Shown here: positions 46,218 to 54,913 of the stretch, in pieces
Layout: each line of letters starts with the position of its first letter
Numbering within the stretch: position 1 is the first letter of the stretch
Source of the DNA: JAAFHB01 sp963677935
GTDB taxonomy: Bacteria; Bacteroidota; Bacteroidia; Bacteroidales; Prolixibacteraceae
Assembly: GCA_963677935.2 (NCBI GenBank)
Contig: CAXXEH010000003.1
Coordinates: 2,666,001 to 2,730,000 of the forward strand
Reading direction: 5' to 3'
Length of the DNA: 64,000 bases
Notes under the pieces: model-generated
The model's input: only the letters and a program-made list of their open reading frames with translations
Database searches by the model: none
Told to the model about the DNA's origin: nothing
Position numbers and translations under genes: made by a program

Positions 46218-47642
46218 TTAATCTAATTGAACTTTTACAACATCATCTATTTTGGTTCGCTTTTCGGCAGGAAGGATGAAGGTTATAAATCCATACCGAT
46301 AGTTGTATGGGATTGATTCACCCGTTTTCAACAAGGTAACTGACTTTGGGAGGATGTCCGTTTTAAGCGAAACCTGATCCTTAAAATTCGGAAAAATGTG
46401 TAAATACCAGCTGTTACCACGTGTTGTAATCTTCACATTGCTCCGTTCCATACCCGGGGAAGGTCGGGCTCCGATTACCGATTCCTTGCTGTGTTTCATC
46501 CATTGGGCAAGTTCTGATGTTGTAGTATAAAAATTGGGATGCAACTCTCCATTTTCTGTTGGGCCAAGATTAGGAAGGTAGTTCCCACCCAGTGATCGAC
46601 AGGCGACTAATTGTTCCATAAACTCAGAATTGGAGCGAAATGACCCGGTTCTGTCGTAGCCCCAGCCGGCACTTCCTCCGGTCCAAATGACACAGTTATC
46701 CCACCATTTTGAGGGGACATAGGTAGGATTACTACATTCAAAGGGGGTTGTAAAGTCACCCATGCGAATCCCGTTACCATGCGGATTATCCGGATTTGTC
46801 ACATTTGACCAACGGTCATTGATGACGATTCCCGGTTGTAAAGAGCGGATCCACGAATAAACCTGTTCGGTATGCATATCCTTTACTCCCCTGAACCACA
46901 TCCCATCAAACCAAAGAAGGTCTATTTTTCCGTACCGGGTCAATAATTCTTCAATTTGTTTCAGAACATAACCCAGCATCTGCTCATAAGCCTTATAATT
47001 GACAATAGAATCGGTAGCGGGAAGGACCTCATTCCTTTTCTCATAGTCGAATTCACTTGGATGTCTGAATCCCGGGAAGTGCCAATCCTGGGGAGAAAAG
47101 TAAAAACCAATTTTTAATCCGTTTGCCCTGCAAGCCTCCACATAAGGTTTCAGCAAATCCCTTCCTTTCATGTATTGTTTGGTGCCAATGCCATACTTTG
47201 ACGGCCATAATGCATAGCCGTCGTGATGCCTGGTCGTCAGTACGGCATAAGTGAAACCTGCTTCGCTCGCAGCTTTCATCCACTTATCCGGATCGTATTT
47301 TTGAGGATTAAACTGGTCGGCCAATGCATAATATTTATCCGGAGGTGAAACCCTTCCACCATAAGGATAATGGGCAATCATATCCCACGAAGGCTGGGCA
47401 CCTGCAACACTGTGAATTCCCCAGTGCATAAACAAGCCCAGACTGGCGTCCGGAAACCACTGAGCCTCCGGATTAGGGTTGGGAAATACAAGTTGTTCCT
47501 TCAACGGTGTCGAAATAATCCGATGCGCCCATTCTACATCCTGTTTATCGATCTTGTACGATTCAGGATGAGAATTCAACTGAGCCTTTAAGCAAGTACC
47601 AATCCCAAATATAAAGATCAGTATGATAATGGGTTTTCTCAT
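46218..47642 (-). CDS. GH29 alpha-L-fucosidase
   Basis: 474 residues, signal peptide ending LKAQ. GH29 features are strong: FPDASLGLFMHWGIHS at the barrel start, YDPDKWMKAASEAGFTYAVLTTRHHDGYALWPSK, GLKIGFYFSPQDWHFPG, DLLWFDGMWFRG with the nucleophile Asp246, and WTGGSAGWGYD. GH29 enzymes retain configuration and release terminal alpha-L-fucose. The acid/base is not fixed by sequence in this family. Its ATG overlaps the stop of the following upstream beta-helix gene by 4 bp (ATGA), so translation is coupled. With the GH95 enzyme at the right edge, the locus encodes two fucosidase types, which points to a fucosylated substrate. Confidence 0.96.
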   Translation of the reverse strand: MRKPIIILIFIFGIGTCLKAQLNSHPESYKIDKQDVEWAHRIISTPLKEQLVFPNPNPEAQWFPDASLGLFMHWGIHSVAGAQPSWDMIAHYPYGGRVSPPDKYYALADQFNPQKYDPDKWMKAASEAGFTYAVLTTRHHDGYALWPSKYGIGTKQYMKGRDLLKPYVEACRANGLKIGFYFSPQDWHFPGFRHPSEFDYEKRNEVLPATDSIVNYKAYEQMLGYVLKQIEELLTRYGKIDLLWFDGMWFRGVKDMHTEQVYSWIRSLQPGIVINDRWSNVTNPDNPHGNGIRMGDFTTPFECSNPTYVPSKWWDNCVIWTGGSAGWGYDRTGSFRSNSEFMEQLVACRSLGGNYLPNLGPTENGELHPNFYTTTSELAQWMKHSKESVIGARPSPGMERSNVKITTRGNSWYLHIFPNFKDQVSLKTDILPKSVTLLKTGESIPYNYRYGFITFILPAEKRTKIDDVVKVQLD

Positions 47643-49783
47643 TTTGATTGTTTTTCCCGATATTCATTCCTTACTACTGAACGATCAAACTCTTTTGCAA
47701 CCGCAGGATCAAAAGTGGCCATTTTCATCCATTCTGCAGTACCATAAACGCCTGCCTGTGAATAATCAAAAGGCTTAAATCCGATTTTACGCATTAGGGA
47801 TGTATTTTTCACATGGAAATCAAACTGAGCAGGGTTCACAAAACCAGGATCAGCAATTACGGAATGGAGATCATTCCCTCTCTTCTGCCAATCGGTAAAC
47901 GTCAACTTTGAGAATCGAATATCTTTTGAGCGTGTATCCCAATAACAGTTATAATCAGATTTGATTTTCACCATAATCCAGGTATCAGTGACCAAAATGC
48001 CTGAATTATAACAAATAATGTTGTTGCTGAACGAAAAAGACAAATGATCCTCTACCCTGGAGGCCTGTAACTGATTCTTCACCTGGTTATAAAAAATATT
48101 ATTCCTGATCACATTCTCTTTTCCATAATGCTGGTGGAAACCTGCGATTTTGCAATTATAAACCAGGTTATTCTCAAGAACTATACCTGTAGAACCTTCA
48201 TCAGTATAGAGTCCCCAGCCACCGTAGTCAAATGAAAAAACATGATGAATTAGATTGCTATTAATCGTTGTCCCTTCCGAGCTGCCCAGGCAATATACTC
48301 CCCCCATATCACACAATTCACCCCAGCCAAGATGATGAATATGATTAAATGCTACTGTATTTCTTTTTGAAGGGCTGAAAGCATAACCCCATACCCATCC
48401 AACCGAAACACCCGAATAACGAAAATCGGCTATCTCATTATGGGTAATGCGACTGTCACTCGCATTGAACAATATCACACCAACAGCACATGGGAAAACA
48501 AATCCACCCGACCGGATAATATTATTGTCGACTGTGATATTCCTTGTGAGGTGATCCAAATTTACCGGAATGGAGAGATCGCCGATCTTTACACCCCCTG
48601 CGCCAAGATCATGGATGTAACAATGTTCAACACTGCAATCATTACAAGCTTTACGAAACCAAATAGCATTGGTACCCGCATGAGCAATTTCACAATTGAC
48701 AAATTGAATTTTCCGGGCGAAATCGGCCATAACAACAGCTTCAATCGGGAAGGCTGCCTGAGCTTGTGAATTACCGGCAAAGGGCATTTTGTATCCGGTG
48801 AATTGAAAAGAAAGGTTCTCAAACCGGATATTCTCAACCTTTTTACCTGTCTCTTCATTGCCGCTAATCGTCATAAAGCGATCAATGACTGGCGCTGTCA
48901 CTTCCAATTTATCAAGTGTTTCTCCCGGAAGCGGCATGTAATAAAGATAGCCCGATCTGTCGAGAAACCACTCCCCGCAGGTATCCAGTGCCGCTTTGAA
49001 GTTTTCGAGCGTATACCGCGACTTGGTATCTATCCGATTATAGGACTTTGCAGCTGTTCCTACGACAAAGGCTGTGGAAGTTTTAGAATCAAATGAATTG
49101 ACCCGGTTCCGTGTATTATCCCAATTGTGGTAAAATGTAATCACACCGTTTTCGAAATCCTCTTTCGTATATTGGGCAACCTCTCCGGCTCCGTCAGGGA
49201 AAAGGGTAAACCGCTGTATAGCCAGTTCAGGTGTTTTTGCATCTCCGTTTAGCAAAATGGAATCCGAACTGTTTTTTAGACGGTAAAATCCGAAATTGGG
49301 AGATTTTGCCCTCGTGGCCCTTTTCCCATTGACATACAACTGCTCAAAGTACCAGCCATATTCGGCAACTTCCGGAACTTTTGTCCGCCAGAGTGTTTCG
49401 GACATTTTTTCGAAGCCGCCTATTTTTTTTCCTCCGCAGAATACAGGATGGGCTCCTTCTTCTGCTTTGAAAATAACCGGGGCATCAGTTGTTCCAGAAT
49501 CCTCCGGTTTTAGTAAAAGTGGCTCCGTTACTATATATTCCCCTTCACCAATAATCACCTCAACCGGACTATTTATGCCGTTTGCACTCCTCACACTCCT
49601 TAATTTGTTGAGTGCTCCACCCAAACTGGCTATCGGCATCTCTTTGGTGCCGGGATTACTATCCTTTCCGGTTACTGAAACATAGATTTTCAGGATGGCT
49701 GCCTTTGTATTTTTTTCTGAAAAAATCAGAAGGATAGCTAATACGAACGTAATAACAAGAATTACTTTTCGATTTGAATTCAT
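47639..49783 (-). CDS. right-handed parallel beta-helix protein, GH141-like (copy 2)
   Basis: 714 residues, signal peptide to about residue 28. It opens like its siblings (IYVSVTGKDSNPGTKEMPIASLGGA), has a beta-sandwich insert with FEQLYVNGKRATRAKSPN and LEVTAPVI-type strands, then beta-helix coils (FENLSFQFTGYKM, FVNCEIAHAGTNAIWFRKACNDCSVEHCYIHDLGAGGVKIGD, ITHNEIADFRYSGVSVGWVWGY, NHIHHLGWGELCDMGGVYCLG). This order matches the GH141-like group more closely than plain pectate lyases. Overlaps GH29 by 4 bp. Likely removes an L-fucose-type or xylose-type branch; catalytic residues cannot be assigned without a structure. Confidence 0.82.
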   Translation of the reverse strand: MNSNRKVILVITFVLAILLIFSEKNTKAAILKIYVSVTGKDSNPGTKEMPIASLGGALNKLRSVRSANGINSPVEVIIGEGEYIVTEPLLLKPEDSGTTDAPVIFKAEEGAHPVFCGGKKIGGFEKMSETLWRTKVPEVAEYGWYFEQLYVNGKRATRAKSPNFGFYRLKNSSDSILLNGDAKTPELAIQRFTLFPDGAGEVAQYTKEDFENGVITFYHNWDNTRNRVNSFDSKTSTAFVVGTAAKSYNRIDTKSRYTLENFKAALDTCGEWFLDRSGYLYYMPLPGETLDKLEVTAPVIDRFMTISGNEETGKKVENIRFENLSFQFTGYKMPFAGNSQAQAAFPIEAVVMADFARKIQFVNCEIAHAGTNAIWFRKACNDCSVEHCYIHDLGAGGVKIGDLSIPVNLDHLTRNITVDNNIIRSGGFVFPCAVGVILFNASDSRITHNEIADFRYSGVSVGWVWGYAFSPSKRNTVAFNHIHHLGWGELCDMGGVYCLGSSEGTTINSNLIHHVFSFDYGGWGLYTDEGSTGIVLENNLVYNCKIAGFHQHYGKENVIRNNIFYNQVKNQLQASRVEDHLSFSFSNNIICYNSGILVTDTWIMVKIKSDYNCYWDTRSKDIRFSKLTFTDWQKRGNDLHSVIADPGFVNPAQFDFHVKNTSLMRKIGFKPFDYSQAGVYGTAEWMKMATFDPAVAKEFDRSVVRNEYREKQSK

Positions 49784-49808
49784 AATGTTTATTTAGAAAT
49801 TATTTAAT

Positions 49809-52427
49809 TTAGTGCAAGTCCTTTATTAGTTTGAAACTTTCAATGGAATACTTTCCAACTTTCACATCAAATCCGATCTTATTTTGAGGAATATCTTCAA
49901 GGTCATTCTCAAGCAGATCGGTTTTGTGAACACCATCAATACCCATAAATCCTGACAGTTTTACCTTTGCAGTACACTCCTCACCGGTAGTCTCATAAAA
50001 GCGGAGCATCAGATCGTCAGAATCTTCAGCCTTTTTTACAACTGTGACAATCAGGTTTTCAGGTGATATTTCAATAAATGAATGTTTTGAGGGCAATATC
50101 CCTTTATGAACGTTTCCAACAACTGCAATTAAAGGGTTATTAAATTCATAGCCTTTATTCATTGACCGGGCATCGCGCCAACCTCCTTTGTGCGGGTATA
50201 GGGAATATTTAACCTGATGGATACCTTTATCATCCAGACTTTCAACAGGATGGTCCGGACTTCGTAAAACGCTCAGCCGAATTGTATTTTTTGTAATATC
50301 ATACCCATAGCGGCTGTCATTTAAGAGACTTACCCCATAATTTTTATCCGACAGATCAGCCCATTTCTGCGCGACCTGCTCTTCTCCCAGGCTGGGCCGC
50401 TGAATTGTTCCATAGGGAATATCATAAACAGCACTGTCATTTCTTACACTAAGCGGGAAAGCAACCTTCACCATTTTATTTTTTCCATTCCAATCAATAT
50501 CCAGCTCAAAATCAACTCTCTGAATACCAGCATAAAGAGTGATCCGTTGAATAAATCTGGCCAATTGAAACTTCCTTTTAATTTGTATTGTTGCACGTAC
50601 AGGGCCGTTTTCGACTAACTCTATCTCGCTGTGATCAAGAACATCCGAAGTTTTTCCTTTCCAGGAATTAAATTCCTTTTCACCTTCAGGAGAACATAAG
50701 AATCCTTCGGAATCACCAAAATCATCAATGATCTGAATTAAATTACCACACACTTTATTTTCAAGTACTTCCCTCTTATTTTTTTTGTCGGTTATCCCCG
50801 AAAGGCAACCTGTTAGCGAATCAATGGTTACATCATAAAATTCATTTTCAATCCTGTACTTTGAACCCTTCATCTCATTTTTGCTGATCGGTTTGCTTTT
50901 CTCACTCTTCAGGCGAAAGTTGGAATACCCCATCGAGGGGATATCTTCAGCCAGAAAAACCACGCTGAACTTAGAAACTCCCGGTTCCTCTTTCTTCTCA
51001 ACAACCTGAACAGGAACGCTTTGACCATTGCCATTAACGATTGAAAAGTAATTTATTCCGGCGGGTAATTCAAAGGATGTTTCGACTACATCTGTCCGTT
51101 TCCAGGATAGTGGATTAAAAACAACAATAGGAGTTCCAACGCCAAGGGTATTTATGTTTTGGGTGATCGATTGCAATTGTCCGTTAAGTAAAACTGAAGC
51201 GGTATCACTAATTTGCTGAAATCGAAGCAGTACGTCGTCGATCGATGGCAAGACATCCGTACCCGAGATTGCATCATGAAACTGATTGATCATCAATTTT
51301 TTCCAGGCATTATAAATGGGTTTGGCAGGATAAAGACCCATTCCCATTGCAGAATTAAGTGATGCGTATTGTTCGAGCGATAGGAGTAAATTCTCGCTAT
51401 ACCTGTTCCCTTTTTTTATTTCACCTACTGTGGTATAGGCGCCCCGAATGGTTGGCTGCAATTCATATTTTTTCACCGGGAAATTGCCCGGATGGTCCAG
51501 AATGGCTGACGTAAACTTTTTAGGAGTGCTAAAAAGAAGCTGGCTTTGTTTCTTTTTGTTCTGATTGTCTGAATTCCGTTCCTGCATTACCTGACGCATC
51601 CGTTCAACATCTGCCTTAATGGCGCCTCCCCCATGGTTACCCACTCCAATCAGGGTAATTCCATCGTGAATACCATATTTTTTGTTTAAACCCAGGAGAT
51701 ATTCATCAATCAATTCTTTGGAAATCAAGCTTTCATCCTTTCCCATTAAAGGTTTGTAGGCAAAAACCCTTGATCCGTCGGCAGATTCCCACCAAAACAT
51801 CGACTTATCCTCCTCACCACGATAAAACATATAGGAATCAATTCCGCTTTTCTTTAAGATCTGCGGATAGGTCCAGGGGTGTGTCCAGGCATCAGCAAAC
51901 CAGGCCGTTTTTACATCAATTCCAAACTGATGTTTGTACCATCGTTTCCCGTACAAACACTGCCGGACCAAAGATTCTCCGCAGGGAAGGGACCCATCCG
52001 GCTCACACCACAAACCACTCCCAATATCAAGCCGACCATTTGAACCACTTGCCCCGGGATTAGGTACTCCTAACCCCATAGCCCTGTTTTTATGCACGTA
52101 AAAACGAAGTTTATAAAAGAGATCCGGATAGAGCCGCTCCAATGGTTCCATGGCCGGAACCTGCAGATAGGTGAAAGTATAATCGGGAAATTTCTCCATG
52201 TTTCCGAAGGCTGTTTCAAGCGTATGTTTAACCACAATATGAATGGTCTCCGGATCATACCGCCACCACCACGAGAGATCGATATGTGATTGTGGAATCA
52301 CATGTAATGTCATTTTATCCAATGTGTCAGCTGATTGGACACTCTGATTCTGACCATATATGGGATTTGATGATAATCCAACGATGATTACTATAAATCC
52401 AAAATACTCCTTAATGTATTTAAGCAT
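49809..52427 (-). CDS. GH38 alpha-mannosidase
   Basis: 872 residues with a signal peptide (ending IYGQN). GH38 zinc and catalytic motifs are intact: SHIDLSWWW (His and Asp zinc ligands), TAWFADAWTHPWTYPQIL with nucleophile Asp179, SYMFYRGEED, WWESADGSRVFAYKP, then the C-terminal sandwich domains (ENEFYDVTIDSLTGCLSGITDKKN, FELDIDWNGKNKMVKVAFPL). The family removes alpha-mannose by retention with zinc. The usual FGHS motif is here AWTH, a form seen in secreted bacterial members. It sits between the beta-helix and GH78-like genes. With GH2 at the left edge it suggests mannose residues in the substrate. Confidence 0.95.
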   Translation of the reverse strand: MLKYIKEYFGFIVIIVGLSSNPIYGQNQSVQSADTLDKMTLHVIPQSHIDLSWWWRYDPETIHIVVKHTLETAFGNMEKFPDYTFTYLQVPAMEPLERLYPDLFYKLRFYVHKNRAMGLGVPNPGASGSNGRLDIGSGLWCEPDGSLPCGESLVRQCLYGKRWYKHQFGIDVKTAWFADAWTHPWTYPQILKKSGIDSYMFYRGEEDKSMFWWESADGSRVFAYKPLMGKDESLISKELIDEYLLGLNKKYGIHDGITLIGVGNHGGGAIKADVERMRQVMQERNSDNQNKKKQSQLLFSTPKKFTSAILDHPGNFPVKKYELQPTIRGAYTTVGEIKKGNRYSENLLLSLEQYASLNSAMGMGLYPAKPIYNAWKKLMINQFHDAISGTDVLPSIDDVLLRFQQISDTASVLLNGQLQSITQNINTLGVGTPIVVFNPLSWKRTDVVETSFELPAGINYFSIVNGNGQSVPVQVVEKKEEPGVSKFSVVFLAEDIPSMGYSNFRLKSEKSKPISKNEMKGSKYRIENEFYDVTIDSLTGCLSGITDKKNKREVLENKVCGNLIQIIDDFGDSEGFLCSPEGEKEFNSWKGKTSDVLDHSEIELVENGPVRATIQIKRKFQLARFIQRITLYAGIQRVDFELDIDWNGKNKMVKVAFPLSVRNDSAVYDIPYGTIQRPSLGEEQVAQKWADLSDKNYGVSLLNDSRYGYDITKNTIRLSVLRSPDHPVESLDDKGIHQVKYSLYPHKGGWRDARSMNKGYEFNNPLIAVVGNVHKGILPSKHSFIEISPENLIVTVVKKAEDSDDLMLRFYETTGEECTAKVKLSGFMGIDGVHKTDLLENDLEDIPQNKIGFDVKVGKYSIESFKLIKDLH

Positions 52428-52462
52428 ATAAAAGATTAAATATGATTACTGCTAAACTCCTG

Positions 52463-54895
52463 TTATTCTGTTCTTACCAGCTCTGATTTACTTAGATTTT
52501 CAATTTTCAATTTAAATCCTGCCGGTGCTTTGGCCGTGTATCGGATCGTGTTGCCAAAACGTTTCCATTTCACAACGACAGAACTATCACCGATGGGGAT
52601 ACTCCCGCTACACTCGTTCAGGAGAATATCTGTAAATTGTATCGTAATCACTTTTTGAAGGTAATCGATCTGGCTGACTCCCAGAATATCGCGGTAAAGC
52701 ACATGCCCGAGATAGGATGCAAAGCCGTGGTTGCAACTGGCATTGGAATCCATATTTTCCCATAAAGTCCCTGTTTTTTGAGTCATAGGATAGAAATAGT
52801 CCTGTATCTCACTCATTAATTGGGCTTTCATTCCATACCGTGAAAGAATGTCCATCCGGAGGTAATTACCTACAAAGGCATTGGCACGAAATACCTTTGG
52901 CCAGGTAATCGCATCGTTTCGTTTTGGTCCAAATTCGGTGATTAATTTCTTCCACAATTCGGGATGACTTTCGGGTGAAGCAAGATCAAAGAAAAAGGCA
53001 TAATACTGGCATACCTCGGTTGTGTTGGTCGTTGCCTCAAGTCTGCCAATTTTTCTTACTGCATTATCAACGAAAAAAGTTCCATTAAAGGACTGTTTTC
53101 GAATCGTTTGCCTGATTTGATCAGCCTTTTTCCGCCAATTATCGTTATGATAAAGGTCAGCCGCATTGGCAAGGACTGCACAATACAACATATTGGTCGG
53201 ATAGTTCACATCTCGCACAAAACTATTGGCTTTGGACCATTCGACAAAGATCCAGCTTTGAAGGTTTTCAAGCAGTCCATCCTCATTTTCAAATTTGGAA
53301 AAATAGTTCAGAACACCTTCAATTCGTGGTTTAAGTTGCTCTATTAAAATGGGATCACCACCACGTTGTGCATAATCATTGACCTGAATGACAAACCACA
53401 TGGCCCAGTTGGGTATAAACACGCCATCGTAATGGTCGGCGGGATAACACATCGGGATCATCCCTTCGGGGAGAAATGCAAAACTATCGGGCAATGCATA
53501 ATTTTCGTAGAAGTTTCGGGCTACTGCCGAATGTCCTGTAAAATCCTTCTCCATAATGGCTGAAAAATAGCTGTCGCAAAGCCAGCCAGCTCTTTCTCTT
53601 GAAGGACAGTCGGTTAATACATCGACTGCATTTTGCCGTAATGACTGTCTGGCAGCTTTATAGATTTCGTTCAGCTTGTTATTGCTGCAATTAAAGGTGG
53701 CTTTGGCATTTTCAGGATAGGCATATTCTCTGAGATAAACGTCTTTAATCCGGCAATCTCCTTTGAGAACTATCATCTTCAGATACCTGAAAGTATAGGG
53801 TTCGAACGATTCAAAACTATAATCTCCCGGTTCCAGTTCACAGACGACCTGGTTATTTACATCGGCCATCCGTTTTTTGGTGTTTACGTCGCCATTCGTG
53901 AGTAATTCATCAAAATAGAAGATGAGTTTGGTTGGCGCTGTGCAGGATACTTTTGCCCCGATAAATCCGGTCCGGTCGATCCCAAAATCCAGGATAGAAA
54001 ACCCGTTCTCACTCAAAACCATTCGACCGTTCACAGTGAAAGGTTTGGCGATTGTCTCCTGTGTTTTATTGACAATTTCCTGTATCGTCTGAGATGGTGA
54101 AACTTCCAGCTCCTCTTCCTTATACCCTTTAAATTTGTCACTGATTCGGGTTAACGATCTGTCCTTGTGATATTTTTCAGGTTTTTTGAACTGAACAGTC
54201 CCCTGAGAACAAACCGAAACCGGGTGAACAAGATTAAAATCGGGCAGAAGAAGGTTTCTGGCTAATAACTTAACTGCGGGATATGAGACCAGTTTTAACG
54301 ATTCGACTGGAATTTTTGAGGAGATTTTCCATTGATCAAAATCCTTTTTCAACCGGTAATATTCGGTGAATGGCCTTTGGAAACTGTACCGCTCCACTTT
54401 TTGCAGACGTTCTTTTACCTGAAAAGCTTCAATGCCTGAATCAGTTCCCGTAGCCATCACAATCTGACCTCCGGACTCCACCTCTGCCTGTAAAAAAGAG
54501 GGTTGATCGAGCGTGTAATAGGTATTGACATTGTAGCCCGCAACTTCAATGGCAACAATATTTTCGCCTTTTCGAACCAACTTGCCAGGATCATATTCAT
54601 CGATCCGGTAATAACCGTGACTTGCACGCGCCGGTCCGTATCCCAGAAATTTGCCATTAAGAAATACCCGGTAGATAGTTGAGGCGGTAATTCTTAGCTT
54701 AATTTTCTGATTATCGGCTACCTGAAATTTCCCTCGGAAACCGAGCGTCAGATTCATCTCCTTTTCGCGACCCTCAACCCAAACTGGAAGCGCTTTTTGC
54801 ATCGTAACCGGTTCAAAGGCTTGAACTGGTGGGGCTTCAGCATTTGCCCTAAAACCCATAAATGTCCATAAAACAATGATTAACAATATCTTCAT
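52463..54895 (-). CDS. GH78-like alpha-L-rhamnosidase family protein
   Basis: 810 residues with a signal peptide ending at FRANAEA. Domains: N-terminal sandwich (IKLRITASTIYRVFLNGKFLGYGPARA, RIDEYDPGKLVRKGENIVAIEVAGYN), a second sandwich (ILDFGIDRTGFIGAKV, YSFESFEPYTFRYLKMIVL), then an (alpha/alpha)6 barrel with TDCPSRERAGWLCDSYF, where Glu434 is at the GH78 acid position, and GTLWENMDSN with Glu713 at the base position. The GD of GWTGD is CD here. It is a sister of a separate GH78 branch, so substrate may not be plain L-rhamnose. Located between GH38 and the third beta-helix gene in one tight operon. Confidence 0.88.
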   Translation of the reverse strand: MKILLIIVLWTFMGFRANAEAPPVQAFEPVTMQKALPVWVEGREKEMNLTLGFRGKFQVADNQKIKLRITASTIYRVFLNGKFLGYGPARASHGYYRIDEYDPGKLVRKGENIVAIEVAGYNVNTYYTLDQPSFLQAEVESGGQIVMATGTDSGIEAFQVKERLQKVERYSFQRPFTEYYRLKKDFDQWKISSKIPVESLKLVSYPAVKLLARNLLLPDFNLVHPVSVCSQGTVQFKKPEKYHKDRSLTRISDKFKGYKEEELEVSPSQTIQEIVNKTQETIAKPFTVNGRMVLSENGFSILDFGIDRTGFIGAKVSCTAPTKLIFYFDELLTNGDVNTKKRMADVNNQVVCELEPGDYSFESFEPYTFRYLKMIVLKGDCRIKDVYLREYAYPENAKATFNCSNNKLNEIYKAARQSLRQNAVDVLTDCPSRERAGWLCDSYFSAIMEKDFTGHSAVARNFYENYALPDSFAFLPEGMIPMCYPADHYDGVFIPNWAMWFVIQVNDYAQRGGDPILIEQLKPRIEGVLNYFSKFENEDGLLENLQSWIFVEWSKANSFVRDVNYPTNMLYCAVLANAADLYHNDNWRKKADQIRQTIRKQSFNGTFFVDNAVRKIGRLEATTNTTEVCQYYAFFFDLASPESHPELWKKLITEFGPKRNDAITWPKVFRANAFVGNYLRMDILSRYGMKAQLMSEIQDYFYPMTQKTGTLWENMDSNASCNHGFASYLGHVLYRDILGVSQIDYLQKVITIQFTDILLNECSGSIPIGDSSVVVKWKRFGNTIRYTAKAPAGFKLKIENLSKSELVRTE

Positions 54896-54913
54896 AATTT
54901 CGATTATTTAAAT

